A model generated the notes under the pieces. It made no database searches. It saw only the letters and a list, made by a program, of their open reading frames with translations, and was not told where the DNA came from. The position numbers and the translations under genes are program-made. From contig NZ_CP083809.1 of the NCBI RefSeq assembly GCF_020149765.1, positions 1,612,001 through 1,676,000 on the forward strand: 64,000 nt of DNA, in the 5' to 3' direction. Within the stretch, counting starts at the first letter, position 1; every line of letters starts with the position of its first letter. The stretch is from Pantoea agglomerans (GTDB lineage Bacteria > Pseudomonadota > Gammaproteobacteria > Enterobacterales > Enterobacteriaceae). Of the stretch, positions 53,772 to 64,000 are shown in pieces.

Positions 53772-54913
53772 GCGCGCGCGTCCACGGCGGCGCGCAGCCG
53801 CGCGATCGCCTCTTCCAGCGTGGCGTGGGTGCAGCCAAAATTCATACGCACGAAGCGGTCGTCGCCGAAATCGCGACCGGGAGAGAAGCCTAATCCCCAC
53901 TTTTCAAAATAGAGCGCCGGGCTGGCGACATCCAGCCCGCTGCAATCTATCCAGCCTAAATAGGTCGCCTCCGGGCTGGCCATTGACAACCCCGGCAGCG
54001 CGTTAACGGCGGCATGCAGCCGATTGCGGCTGACGCGCAGGTAGGCGAGCTGCGCCTCCAGCCACGCGTCGCCGCCGCGCCAGGCCGCCTCGGCGGCGAC
54101 CAGCGCCAGAATATCGGCATCGGGCACGATGCCGTAGCGCGCCTGCTTAAAGCGCGCCCGCAGATCGGCGTTGGGGATAATCGCCAGCGACGCGCCGAGT
54201 CCGGCGATGTTAAAGCTCTTCGAAGGGGAAATCAGCGTGACGCTGCACTGCGCGGCGTCTTCGCTCAGGCTGGCGAAGGGTATATGCCGTACGCCAGGCT
54301 CCAGCAGCAGATCGCAATGGATCTCATCGGAACAGACGATCAGATCGTGCTGGCGGGCAAAGGCGAGCTGCGCCTCCAGCTCGTCGCGGCGATAGACGGT
54401 GCCGCCGGGGTTTTGCGGGTTGCACAGCAGCAGCAGTTTCTCTTTACCGTTAAGCAGGGAAGGCGCCTGAGTGAGATCGACCACCCAGCGCCCCGACTGC
54501 AGCGTCAGCGGCAGGGCGATCTGCTCGCGCGCCGCCAGCTTCGCCGCGCCGCGAAACGGCGGATAGATAGGCGAAGGTGTAACAGAGCGCTCGTCGGGCG
54601 CGGTAAGCGCGCGCACCGTCAGATTCAGGCCGCACACCACGCCAGGCAGTACCACTATCCATTCCGGCTCTACTTTCCACTGGTAGCGTTGTTCGAAGCG
54701 CGCAATGGCGGCGTCGATCAATCCCGTCGGTCGGTCGCCGTAACCAAAAACACCATGTTCTGCGCGGGTTTTTATCGCGTCGATAACGCAATCAGGCGAG
54801 CGAAAATCGGTGTCCGCTACCCACAAAGGAAGGACGTCGCGGTCACTGTATTTGTTCCATTTGAGGCTATCGGTGTGACGACGGTCTATCCCTTGGTCAA
54901 AATTAAATGTCAT
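53768..54913 (-). CDS. MalY/PatB-type cystathionine beta-lyase
   Basis: The 381-residue PLP-dependent aminotransferase-fold enzyme belongs to the MalY/PatB group (LPLWVADTDFRSPDCVIDAIKTR, VVLPGVVCGLNLTVRA, LLLCNPQNPGGTVYRRDEL, VCSDEIHCDLL, PSKSFNIAGLGAS with the PLP lysine). Members split C-S bonds of cystathionine and related compounds; E. coli MalY also affects maltose regulation. No malX or MalT context is present, so the role is more likely sulfur-amino-acid breakdown. It is divergent from cutC. Confidence 0.9.
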   Translation of the reverse strand: MTFNFDQGIDRRHTDSLKWNKYSDRDVLPLWVADTDFRSPDCVIDAIKTRAEHGVFGYGDRPTGLIDAAIARFEQRYQWKVEPEWIVVLPGVVCGLNLTVRALTAPDERSVTPSPIYPPFRGAAKLAAREQIALPLTLQSGRWVVDLTQAPSLLNGKEKLLLLCNPQNPGGTVYRRDELEAQLAFARQHDLIVCSDEIHCDLLLEPGVRHIPFASLSEDAAQCSVTLISPSKSFNIAGLGASLAIIPNADLRARFKQARYGIVPDADILALVAAEAAWRGGDAWLEAQLAYLRVSRNRLHAAVNALPGLSMASPEATYLGWIDCSGLDVASPALYFEKWGLGFSPGRDFGDDRFVRMNFGCTHATLEEAIARLRAAVDARA

Positions 54914-54998
54914 GTGCTGGTTTCCACGTAAACTCAGTTTGTAGTCAGACTAACTTATCGCCCTGTGTCGAGCCAGACGTCATGTAAAGGAGGAATAG

Positions 54999-55751
54999 AT
55001 GACCTTACTGGAAATTTGCTGCTACGGCGTCGATTGCGCGATGACGGCGCAGCAGGCCGGTGCCGACCGCGTTGAGCTGTGCGCCGGACCGCGCGAGGGC
55101 GGCCTGACGCCTTCGGCCGGCTCGCTGGAGGCAGCACGCCGTGAAATATCGATTCCGGTTCATCCTATCGTCCGACCGCGCGGCGGTGATTTCTGCTACA
55201 CCGCGCGGGAATTTGAGATAATGAAGTCCGACGTGGCGAGAATACGCGAGATGGGCTTTCCCGGCCTGGTGATCGGCATGCTTGATGAAGAGGCGCATAT
55301 CGACCGCTCGCGCATGCGGCAGATTATGGCGCTGTGCGACGGGATGCAGGTGACCTTTCATCGCGCCTTCGATCTTTGCCACAGTCCGAATCGCGCGCTG
55401 GAGGAACTAACCGCGCTGGGGGTGGCGCGTATCCTGACATCTGGCCAGCAGCAGAGCGCGGAAAACGGAATTGCACTATTAAAGGAACTTAATGAACAGA
55501 GCGAAGGTCCAATCATTATGGCTGGTGCTGGCGTACGTTTGAGTAACCTGCAAAAGTTCCTGGATAGCGGACTTAGCGAGGTTCACAGCTCAGCCAGCCG
55601 CCTCGTGACGTCACCGATGCGTTATCGTAAAGCCGGTGTCTCCATGTGTTCCGAAGCCGAAATGGATGAGTTCAGCCGCTACTGCGTGGATAGCGATGTG
55701 GTGGAAGCCATGAAAAGCGTGATGCAGCTTAATACCGTCAGGGTAGCCTGA
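54999..55751 (+). CDS. cutC: CutC family protein
   Basis: The 250-residue TIM-barrel protein matches CutC ([75 protein letters not shown]). It was first linked to copper tolerance in E. coli, but that phenotype has been disputed, so the biochemical role is open. A strong AAAGGAGGAA precedes the ATG. It lies near cmoAB, as in E. coli. Confidence 0.95.
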   Translation: MTLLEICCYGVDCAMTAQQAGADRVELCAGPREGGLTPSAGSLEAARREISIPVHPIVRPRGGDFCYTAREFEIMKSDVARIREMGFPGLVIGMLDEEAHIDRSRMRQIMALCDGMQVTFHRAFDLCHSPNRALEELTALGVARILTSGQQQSAENGIALLKELNEQSEGPIIMAGAGVRLSNLQKFLDSGLSEVHSSASRLVTSPMRYRKAGVSMCSEAEMDEFSRYCVDSDVVEAMKSVMQLNTVRVA

Positions 55752-55807
55752 ATCACCACAGATTTTGCCGCGCAGCACGCCTTATGACGTGATGTTTGCA
55801 AGTACCA

Positions 55808-55837
55808 AACCCCAGTTATCTTGCTGGGGTTCTTTTT
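55808..55837 (+). terminator. Terminator after cutC
   Basis: AACCCCAG-TTATCTTG-CTGGGGTT followed by CTTTTTG. Confidence 0.85.
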
Positions 55838-55918
55838 GTCCGCACTATTTCACCAGGCCGCGCCAGATGCCGCCAATAGGGTTACACTCAGGTTATTGAG
55901 ATCTCTGGGAGTTACACC

Positions 55919-56764
55919 ATGAAACGCTCTCTGATTACGGCGCTTGCTCTGGGTGCGCTCTGCCTCTCTCCCGCGCTGTGGGCCGCCACCTGCGGCCCGC
56001 ACAGCAAAGCCGTCGCCAGCAGCAACAGCTGGATTATGCTGGGCGGCAGCGCGAAAGGTGCGGTGCGCCAGGTGATCGCCGGCGAGTTCGGTAAAGATGT
56101 CGATTCGCAAAAGCGGGTGCTGGGGCAGTTCGATCCCTGCGGGATCCTGCTGGTGGCGGACGTCTCCTTTGATAAAAAAGAGCACAACGTCGTTCTCAGC
56201 ATGGAGCAGCATATTGCGCGGGTGCAGGGCGGCTGGGTGGCGGAGTACGCGTACCTGGTGAAGGTGCTGAAAGAGGGCAAAGAGCAGGTGATCGATAATC
56301 GGCAGGGCACCATCAGCTGGCTCACCGGTCGACACGGCAATATCGTCACCGCCTCCGATAAATTCACCAGCATGGGCAAAAGCGGCTTTACCGACACCAC
56401 CTACCGCTATGACGCGCAGCTGCGGCTGACGAAAAGCGTCTCGCGCGGCACCGACGCGCTAACCAACGGCGAAAGCAGCTGGCGCTGGAACCCGCAGGGG
56501 CAGGTGATCAGCGCGGTGACGGCGCGCAGCAAGGACCGCTATACCTACGATAAAGATTTTCGCGAATGGCAGCTGCACGGCACGGCAACTACGCCGGTCA
56601 GTTCGCTGCGTTCGGTCGATGAGTGCCAGCTGTGGGATGAGGTGGGCAACTGCACCTTAAGCTATCTGCACGAAACGGAAGTGTTTGATAAAGGCACCAT
56701 TGAGCGCCATCTCAGCGCCGCCTATAAATATCAATACTGGGATCGCCCTGCCGAGGCGGAGTAG
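55919..56764 (+). CDS. Secreted protein, possibly YnfC/UPF0257-like
   Basis: The 281-residue product has a clear Sec signal peptide (cleaved after LWA, about residue 22) and no further membrane segment. Four Cys are present after cleavage (TCGPHS, DPCGIL, DECQLWD, GNCTLSY), which could form two disulfides. The middle has YRYDAQLRLTKS and WRWNPQGQV motifs, like single YD-type repeats. The C-terminal half weakly recalls E. coli YnfC (YRYD, then CQxxD...C). The family and function are uncertain. GGGAG lies before the ATG. It stands between cutC and the LysE gene. Confidence 0.7.
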   Translation: MKRSLITALALGALCLSPALWAATCGPHSKAVASSNSWIMLGGSAKGAVRQVIAGEFGKDVDSQKRVLGQFDPCGILLVADVSFDKKEHNVVLSMEQHIARVQGGWVAEYAYLVKVLKEGKEQVIDNRQGTISWLTGRHGNIVTASDKFTSMGKSGFTDTTYRYDAQLRLTKSVSRGTDALTNGESSWRWNPQGQVISAVTARSKDRYTYDKDFREWQLHGTATTPVSSLRSVDECQLWDEVGNCTLSYLHETEVFDKGTIERHLSAAYKYQYWDRPAEAE

Positions 56765-56831
56765 CGCGCAAAACAGCGCGCCCGCGTTAAAAATTTGTTA
56801 ATGTAGGCGGCACCATATCAGGGAGATAATC

Positions 56832-57458
56832 ATGACCGCCACGCTGCTCTTCTCGTTTTTATTCGCCATTACTATTTTGACGCTGACGCCCGGCTTCGAT
56901 ACCGCGCTGGTGCTACGCACCGCCGCCGCGCAGGGCTGGCGACGCGGCAGCGCGACGGCGCTGGGCATCAACCTCGGCTGTCTGGTGTGGGGCGTCGCGG
57001 TGGGATATGGTCTGGGCGCGCTGCTGCTGGCGTCTGAAATGGCCTATAACCTGCTGAAGTGGGCTGGCGCGGCCTATTTGCTCTGGCTGGGCGTCAGGCT
57101 GCTGCTCAATCCGCGCACGCAGCCGCAGGATGAGGCGCCGAGTGAAACCGCGCCGCAAAGTTATCTCAGCTGCTTTAACCGCGGCCTGTTCGGTAATTTA
57201 CTTAACCCCAAAATGGGCGTGTTCTACGTTACCTTTCTGCCGCAGTTTATTCCGCCGGGAGCGTCGGTGCCGCTCTGGTGCAGCCTGCTGGCACTGATGC
57301 ATATTGCCATTGGGCTGCTGTGGAACGCTATCCTTATCGGCGGCAGCCACTACTTCGCCGCACACCTGCGCCGTCCGGCGGTGCTCAAGGTGATGGACCG
57401 CCTGACGGGCATGGTGTTTATCGGCTTTGCGGCGAAGCTGGCGCTTTCGCGCCGCTAG
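56832..57458 (+). CDS. LysE/RhtB-family amino-acid exporter
   Basis: The 208-residue inner-membrane protein of the LysE family has about six hydrophobic segments and the family motif TLTPGFDTALVLRTAAAQGWRRGSATALGINLG. A second signature is NRGLFGNLLNPKMGVFYVTFLPQFI. Members export amino acids or homoserine lactones; the substrate cannot be told. GGGAG lies upstream of the ATG. It is convergent with cmoB, with only 2 bases between the stops. Confidence 0.9.
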   Translation: MTATLLFSFLFAITILTLTPGFDTALVLRTAAAQGWRRGSATALGINLGCLVWGVAVGYGLGALLLASEMAYNLLKWAGAAYLLWLGVRLLLNPRTQPQDEAPSETAPQSYLSCFNRGLFGNLLNPKMGVFYVTFLPQFIPPGASVPLWCSLLALMHIAIGLLWNAILIGGSHYFAAHLRRPAVLKVMDRLTGMVFIGFAAKLALSRR

Positions 57459-57460
57459 CC

Positions 57461-59184
<1,724 letters not shown>

Positions 59185-59234
59185 CTATTCTGGCAGAAAG
59201 TGCGGCGGGCTGCACCCATTACGCCCGCAGCCGC

Positions 59235-59630
59235 TTAATGCAGCGTCAGCACCAGTTCCCAGGGCAGATAGATAAGGTTAAATACCGCCATGCCGCACAG
59301 CGCGAACAGCGTCAGCATCATGCCATATTTTCGTCCGGCGAGCGCGCTGCGGCGCAGCCCCTGCGCGTGAAGGAGACGGCCGACAAAAAAGATCAGGGCG
59401 GTGAGATGCACCATCCATATATCGGCGCCGTTCATCTCCATCATTACCAGCAGCAGCAGCGCCAGCGGAATGGTCTCAACTGCGTTGCCGTGAATGCGTA
59501 TCGCCACACGCAGATCGTGAAACCCGCCGTCGCCAAAGGCGACTCGATAGTGGCGGCGGAAGCGCACCACGTCCAGCGCGAACTTCATCACCATCAATAC
59601 GCCCACTACCACATATAACGCGCTTACCAT
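59235..59630 (-). CDS. yecN: YecN, MAPEG-family membrane protein
   Basis: The 131-residue protein has four transmembrane helices and the MAPEG-type core (FRRHYRVAFGDGGFHDLRVAIRIHGNAVETIPLALLLLVMMEMNGA, then GRLLHAQGLRR). This glutathione- and eicosanoid-metabolism-related fold has no known substrate in YecN. I start at ATG 59630, with AGAGGAT upstream. The longer frame upstream overlaps yecE out of phase and is rejected. It lies between yecE and cmoA, as in E. coli. Confidence 0.93.
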   Translation of the reverse strand: MVSALYVVVGVLMVMKFALDVVRFRRHYRVAFGDGGFHDLRVAIRIHGNAVETIPLALLLLVMMEMNGADIWMVHLTALIFFVGRLLHAQGLRRSALAGRKYGMMLTLFALCGMAVFNLIYLPWELVLTLH

Positions 59631-59652
59631 GCTTATCCTCTTTGATCGTCTG

Positions 59653-60474
59653 TCAGAACAGCGACGCCTGCTGCGGCCAGGCGGGGCCGCTGCCGATACC
59701 GGCGTCAATCGCCTGCAGCTGCGGCCATAAGCGCTGCACCAGCGGGAAGACCTGGCCCATATCGGGCGTATGAATAAAAAACAGCGTGTCGCCTTCCGCC
59801 TGCCATTGTGCCAGCTTTTCACGCCAGACCTGAAAAAAAACCTCGCTCTCGTCCACGTCGTCGCTGCCGATAAAGCGCACCATCGGCTGCTCGCCGGTGC
59901 GCACCGCGTGGGGCGGCACGCGCGGCTTTTGCTGGCGCGCGTGCAGGGCGGCGGGGCTTTGTGAGGTAGAGGCGTGCGCCGGACGGCTGTCTAAAATCAC
60001 CCGGTTAACGCCGCGCGTCTGCAGCCCCTGGTTCAGGGCGCGCTCCGCCTCGCCCTTGGCAAAAAAGGCGGGGTGGCGCACTTCAACGCCATAGCTGAAG
60101 CGGCGCGGCAGCCCGTCGAGAAAGCGCCAGAGGTCGGCGAGCTGCGCGGGGGTAAAGGTGGCGGGCAGCTGCAGCCAGTACTGTCCAATGCGGTCGGCCA
60201 GCGGGTCGAGCAGCCGCAGAAAATCGTTCAGCAGCTCGTCGGTGTGCTGCAGCTGCGCCTGGTGGCTGATGGTCTGCGGAAACTTAAAGCAGAAGCGAAA
60301 GTCGTCATGCGTCATATCGCGCCAGCGCTGTACGGTGTCGGGCGCGGGCAGCGCATAAAGCGTGGTGTTGCCCTCCACGCAGTGGAACAGACGGGCATAA
60401 TCAGCCAGACTCTCAATGCCCCAGCGTTTCCAGTGCGAATGCTGCCACTGCGGCAGCCCAATACGAAGCGTCAC
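59653..60474 (-). CDS. yecE: YecE, DUF72 family protein
   Basis: The 273-residue protein of the DUF72 (YecE) family has a TIM-barrel-like fold (IGLPQWQHSHWKRWG, RLFHCVEGNTTLYALP, FCFKFPQTISH, GQYWLQLPATFTP, YGVEVRHPAFF, VRFIG). The biochemical function is unknown; distant relatives resemble endonuclease IV-type barrels. It forms a unit with yecN and is divergent from aspS. Confidence 0.93.
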   Translation of the reverse strand: MTLRIGLPQWQHSHWKRWGIESLADYARLFHCVEGNTTLYALPAPDTVQRWRDMTHDDFRFCFKFPQTISHQAQLQHTDELLNDFLRLLDPLADRIGQYWLQLPATFTPAQLADLWRFLDGLPRRFSYGVEVRHPAFFAKGEAERALNQGLQTRGVNRVILDSRPAHASTSQSPAALHARQQKPRVPPHAVRTGEQPMVRFIGSDDVDESEVFFQVWREKLAQWQAEGDTLFFIHTPDMGQVFPLVQRLWPQLQAIDAGIGSGPAWPQQASLF

Positions 60475-60571
60475 GGCCTCTCCTTTAGTGATGGTTTTAC
60501 GCTATAGCCTGGCCGGGTTGTCCGAAGAGGGAAAAACCGGCGGCGAAATGCGCAGTTTGGCGCGGCTCTAC

Positions 60572-60600
60572 TTATCCTGCCTGCCTTTTTCCATTATAAT
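60572..60600 (+). promoter_or_regulatory. Probable aspS promoter
   Basis: TTATCC (60572-60577), 17 bases, TATAAT (60595-60600). The perfect -10 lies about 85 bases before the aspS start. Confidence 0.65.
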
Positions 60601-60683
60601 GGCCGCCTTTTTTGCGGCAGCATCTCATAAGGTTACGCGGCCTGATGCTGCAGGCAGCAGCGGCGAAGTTAAAAGGATACGTT

Positions 60684-62465
60684 ATGCGTACAGAATATTG
60701 CGGACAGCTCAATCTGTCTCATGTAGGTCAGCAAGTCACTCTTTGCGGCTGGGTCAACCGCCGTCGCGATCTGGGGAGCCTGATTTTTATCGACATGCGC
60801 GACCGTGAAGGCATCGTGCAGGTCTTCTTCGATCCCGATCGTCAGGAGGCTTTCCAGCTGGCGTCTGAGCTGCGCAACGAATTCTGCATCCAGATTACCG
60901 GCACCGTGCGTGCGCGCGACGAGAAGAACAAAAACGCCGAGATGGCGACGGGCGAAGTCGAAGTGTTTGCGCAGGCGCTGACCATTATCAACCGCGCCGA
61001 GCCGCTGCCGCTCGACTCCAATCAGGTCAACAGCGAAGAAGCGCGCCTGAAGTACCGCTATCTCGATCTGCGCCGTCCTGAAATGGCACAGCGCCTGAAA
61101 ACCCGCGCGAAAATCTCCAGCTTCGTGCGCCGCTTTATGGACAGCGAAGGCTTCCTGGATATCGAAACGCCGATGCTGACCAAGGCGACGCCGGAGGGTG
61201 CGCGCGACTATCTGGTGCCGAGCCGCGTGCACAAAGGTAAGTTCTATGCGCTGCCGCAGTCGCCGCAGCTGTTCAAACAGCTGCTGATGATGTCCGGCTT
61301 CGATCGCTACTACCAGATCGTGAAGTGTTTCCGCGATGAAGATCTGCGCGCCGACCGCCAGCCGGAATTTACCCAGATCGATATCGAAACCTCGTTCCTC
61401 ACCGCGCCGCAGGTGCGTGAGATCAACGAGCGCATGATCCGTCAGCTGTGGCAGGAAGTGAAAGGGATCGATCTCGGCGAGTTTCCGCAGATGACCTTTG
61501 CCGAAGCGATGCGTCGCTACGGTTCCGACAAGCCCGATCTGCGCAACCCGATGGAGCTGGTGGACGTCGCCGATCTGCTGAAAAACGTCGAGTTCCAGGT
61601 GTTCGCCGGTCCGGCTAACGACGCCAAAGGGCGCGTCGCCGCGCTGCGCGTGCCGGGCGGCGCGCAGCTGAGCCGCAAGCAGATTGATGAATACGGCAAG
61701 TTTGTTGAGATTTATGGCGCGAAAGGCCTGGCCTGGATGAAGGTCAACGCGCGCGCCGACGGCTTCAGCGGCGTACAGAGCCCGGTAGCCAAGTTCCTGA
61801 ACGAAGAGATTGTGGAAGCGATTCTGAGCCGCACCAGCGCCGCCGACGGCGACCTGATCTTCTTTGGCGCCGACCGTGCCAAAGTGGTGGCAGACGCGCT
61901 GGGCGCGCTGCGCCTGAAAGTGGGCCGCGATCTGCACATCACCAACGAAGACGCCTGGGCGCCGCTGTGGGTGATCGACTTCCCGATGTTCGAAGAGGAT
62001 GACGAAGGCGGCCTGGCGGCGATGCACCATCCGTTTACCGCGCCGAAAGAGATGTCGGCGGAAGAGCTGGCGGCCGATCCGCTGAGCGCGGTGGCCAACG
62101 CCTACGATATGGTCATCAACGGCTATGAAGTGGGTGGCGGCTCCGTGCGTATCCACAGCGGTAAAATGCAGCAGGCGGTGTTTAGCATTCTGGGCATTGA
62201 AGAGCACGAGCAGCGCGAGAAGTTCGGCTTCCTGCTCGACGCGCTGAAATATGGCACGCCGCCGCACGCGGGCCTGGCTTTCGGTCTGGATCGTCTCACC
62301 ATGCTGCTGACCGGCACCGAGAATATCCGCGACGTTATCGCCTTCCCGAAAACCACCGCGGCGGCCTGTCTGATGACCGAAGCGCCAAGCGAAGCCAACC
62401 CGGCGGCGCTGGCGGATCTGGGCATTCAGATCGCGCCAAAGAAAGAAAAGGCCGAGAATAAGTAA
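60684..62465 (+). CDS. aspS: Aspartyl-tRNA synthetase
   Basis: The 593-residue class IIb synthetase has the N-terminal OB-fold anticodon domain ([23 protein letters not shown]), motif 2 [18 protein letters not shown], a bacterial GAD insertion domain (about 290-420) and motif 3 [13 protein letters not shown]. It charges tRNA-Asp. AAAAGGA precedes the chosen ATG; the 24-residue upstream extension has no family support. It overlaps nudB by one base. Confidence 0.97.
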   Translation: MRTEYCGQLNLSHVGQQVTLCGWVNRRRDLGSLIFIDMRDREGIVQVFFDPDRQEAFQLASELRNEFCIQITGTVRARDEKNKNAEMATGEVEVFAQALTIINRAEPLPLDSNQVNSEEARLKYRYLDLRRPEMAQRLKTRAKISSFVRRFMDSEGFLDIETPMLTKATPEGARDYLVPSRVHKGKFYALPQSPQLFKQLLMMSGFDRYYQIVKCFRDEDLRADRQPEFTQIDIETSFLTAPQVREINERMIRQLWQEVKGIDLGEFPQMTFAEAMRRYGSDKPDLRNPMELVDVADLLKNVEFQVFAGPANDAKGRVAALRVPGGAQLSRKQIDEYGKFVEIYGAKGLAWMKVNARADGFSGVQSPVAKFLNEEIVEAILSRTSAADGDLIFFGADRAKVVADALGALRLKVGRDLHITNEDAWAPLWVIDFPMFEEDDEGGLAAMHHPFTAPKEMSAEELAADPLSAVANAYDMVINGYEVGGGSVRIHSGKMQQAVFSILGIEEHEQREKFGFLLDALKYGTPPHAGLAFGLDRLTMLLTGTENIRDVIAFPKTTAAACLMTEAPSEANPAALADLGIQIAPKKEKAENK

Positions 62466-62893
62466 TGTATAAACATCCGGTATCGGTTCTGGTGGTGATT
62501 TTCGCGCAGGATACCGGCCGGGTGTTAATGCTGCAGCGGCGCGACGACAGTGATTTCTGGCAGTCGGTGACCGGCAGTCTGGAAGCGGGGGAAACCCCGC
62601 ATCAGGCGGCGCGGCGCGAAGTGCTGGAAGAGCTGGCTATCGATGTCGTGAGCGAAAAGCTGATGCTGGAAGATTGCGGCAAAGAGATCGAATTCGAAAT
62701 CTTTCCGCACTATCGCCATCGCTATGCGCCCGGCGTAACGCACAACCGCGAACACTGGTTCCGGCTGGCGCTGCCCGCCGAGCGGCAGCCGACGCTCAGC
62801 GAGCATCTCGCCGCGCGCTGGCTCGATCCCGCCGCCGCAGCAGCCCTGACTAAGTCCTGGAGCAATCGCCAGGCGATTGAAGAATTTATTTAG
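62465..62893 (+). CDS. nudB: Dihydroneopterin triphosphate pyrophosphatase NudB
   Basis: The 142-residue Nudix hydrolase carries the Nudix box GSLEAGETPHQAARREVLEELAI (last Gly replaced by Ala, as in the E. coli enzyme). It removes pyrophosphate from dihydroneopterin triphosphate in the folate pathway. It follows aspS with a TAATG overlap and is probably cotranscribed, as in E. coli. Confidence 0.93.
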   Translation: MYKHPVSVLVVIFAQDTGRVLMLQRRDDSDFWQSVTGSLEAGETPHQAARREVLEELAIDVVSEKLMLEDCGKEIEFEIFPHYRHRYAPGVTHNREHWFRLALPAERQPTLSEHLAARWLDPAAAAALTKSWSNRQAIEEFI

Positions 62894-63020
62894 CTGCCGG
62901 CCGTCGTTCTGGCGGCAGTCTGGATTGAAGAAAATTGGTGCAGCTCCCGCAGAACTGCGCCTTAAAACTTAACGCGTCGGGCGTTATCGGCGCAGCGAGG
63001 TCGGCTGCCGTCAGCGCGCA

Positions 63021-63054
63021 GCAACCGGAGCGTACTCTTGTACGTGAGGATTGC
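63021..63054 (+). other. Stem-loop in the nudB-yebC spacer
   Basis: CGTAC-TCTT-GTACG is nested within GCAACC/GGATTGC-type outer pairing. It lies about 70 bases before yebC and could be part of the yebC leader or an intergenic repeat. Confidence 0.5.
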
Positions 63055-63124
63055 GAGCACTGCCGGAAGGCGAGATTGCCAGCAAGATAGCCCGTGCGAT
63101 GTCAAAGATCGGAGAATATGCAAG

Positions 63125-63868
63125 ATGGCTGGTCATAGTAAGTGGGCGAACACCAAACACCGTAAAGCGGCACAGGACGCCAAGCGCGGTAAAATCTTCA
63201 CCAAAATTATTCGTGAACTGGTTACCGCTGCTAAGCTGGGCGGCGGCGACCCCGCCTCCAACCCGCGTCTGCGCGCCGCAATGGACAAAGCCCTGTCCAA
63301 CAACATGACGCGCGACACCATGAACCGCGCTATCGCGCGCGGCGTGGGCGGTGAAGATGACTCCAATATGGAAACCATCATCTACGAAGGCTACGGCCCT
63401 GGCGGCTCGGCCGTGATGGTGGAGTGCCTGAGCGACAACCGTAATCGTACCGTGGGCGAAGTGCGTCACGCCTTCACCAAAACGGGCGGCAACCTCGGCA
63501 CCGACGGCTCTGTCTCTTACCTGTTCAGCAAGAAGGGCGTGATCTCCTTCGCACCGGGCCAGGATGAGGACAGCGTGATGGAAGCGGCGCTGGAAGCGGG
63601 CGCGGAAGATGTGGTGAGCTATGATGACGGCGCCATCGACGTCTTTACCGCATGGGAAGAGCTGGGCGCGGTGCGCGACGCACTGGAAGCCACCGGCCTG
63701 AAAGCGGACTCCGCCGAAGTCTCCATGATCCCGTCGACCAAAGCTGAGCTGGACGCCGAAACGGCACCGAAGCTGCTGCGCCTGATCGACATGCTGGAAG
63801 ACTGCGATGACGTGCAGGAAGTCTACCATAACGGCGAGATCTCCGATGAGGTCGCGGAAACGCTGTAA
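63125..63868 (+). CDS. yebC: YebC/PmpR family translation/transcription factor
   Basis: The 247-residue protein matches YebC ([62 protein letters not shown]-like DVFTAWEEL). The family was described as transcriptional regulators and more recently linked to relief of ribosome stalling. The start at 63125 is fixed by the conserved N-terminus, with GGAG ten bases upstream. It precedes ruvC, as in E. coli. Confidence 0.96.
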   Translation: MAGHSKWANTKHRKAAQDAKRGKIFTKIIRELVTAAKLGGGDPASNPRLRAAMDKALSNNMTRDTMNRAIARGVGGEDDSNMETIIYEGYGPGGSAVMVECLSDNRNRTVGEVRHAFTKTGGNLGTDGSVSYLFSKKGVISFAPGQDEDSVMEAALEAGAEDVVSYDDGAIDVFTAWEELGAVRDALEATGLKADSAEVSMIPSTKAELDAETAPKLLRLIDMLEDCDDVQEVYHNGEISDEVAETL

Positions 63869-63905
63869 TGGCGTTTCTCTTTAGCCCGCTCACCGGAGAG
63901 TCGGC

Positions 63906-64000
63906 ATGGCGATAATTCTGGGCATCGACCCCGGCTCGCGCGTGACCGGCTACGGTGTGATCCGTCAAACCGGCCGCCAGCTCAGCTATCTGGGCAGCGG
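63906..64000 (+). CDS. ruvC: Holliday-junction resolvase RuvC (5' part)
   Basis: The first 31 codons are present before the window ends. [20 protein letters not shown] contains the first catalytic Asp (Asp7) of the RNase H-like fold. RuvC cuts Holliday junctions made during recombinational repair, together with RuvAB. GGAG lies before the ATG, and it follows yebC by 37 bases. Confidence 0.95.
   Translation, partial: MAIILGIDPGSRVTGYGVIRQTGRQLSYLGS

Overview
This 64 kb window is chromosomal DNA of a motile gammaproteobacterium of the order Enterobacterales. Gene content and order (yedD-amyA-fliTSD-fliC-fliA-fliZ-dcyD-tcyJLN, otsBA-flhDC-motAB-cheAW, cheRBYZ-flhBAE-argS, cutC-cmoBA-yecN-yecE-aspS-nudB-yebC-ruvC) follow the E. 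coli and Salmonella map. The accessory genes and protein divergence suggest Erwiniaceae (Pantoea, Mixta or Erwinia type). That placement is inference; a 16S rRNA or core-gene tree would settle it. No rRNA or tRNA gene, CRISPR array or intact insertion sequence was seen.

Layout. Positions 1-7100 are accessory: a lipoprotein, Zur-controlled zinT, two very small ORFs, and a CI-like repressor divergent from three genes for membrane/coiled-coil and low-complexity repeat proteins. A TonB-like lipoprotein, a DinI/MsgA-type SOS gene with two LexA boxes, a candidate small RNA and yedD follow. Positions 7100-19950 hold amyA, the flagellar cap/chaperone operon fliDST (minus strand), flagellin fliC, the flagellin lysine methylase fliB, an HNH-nuclease gene, sigma-28 fliA, fliZ and the cystine/D-cysteine genes dcyD-tcyJLN. 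Positions 20400-29100 are a second accessory block: an acyltransferase, msrA, a Rieske oxygenase/reductase/flavin-reductase cluster with a divergent LysR gene, an NlpC-type hydrolase, a HigBA module whose toxin is broken, a LacI-like protein without DNA-binding domain, and pdxK.

Positions 29580-50650 run from trehalose synthesis (otsBA) through the flagellar master regulator flhDC to motAB-cheAW, three tandem chemoreceptors, cheRBYZ and flhBAE. Positions 50840-64000 carry housekeeping and tRNA genes: argS, yecM, a MalY/PatB-type lyase, cutC, a LysE exporter, cmoAB, yecN, yecE, aspS, nudB, yebC and the start of ruvC.

How it fits together. A CRP site at the flhDC promoter feeds FlhDC, which in turn should drive fliA and flhBAE. 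Sigma-28 promoters of the form TAAA-N15-GCCGATAA are readable before fliC, fliA and each receptor gene, within flhC (for motA), and less clearly before fliD. The parts least explained by known systems are the repressor/repeat-protein locus at 2165-4615, whose repressor seems to have lost every residue needed for self-cleavage, and the candidate small RNA at 5899-5995.
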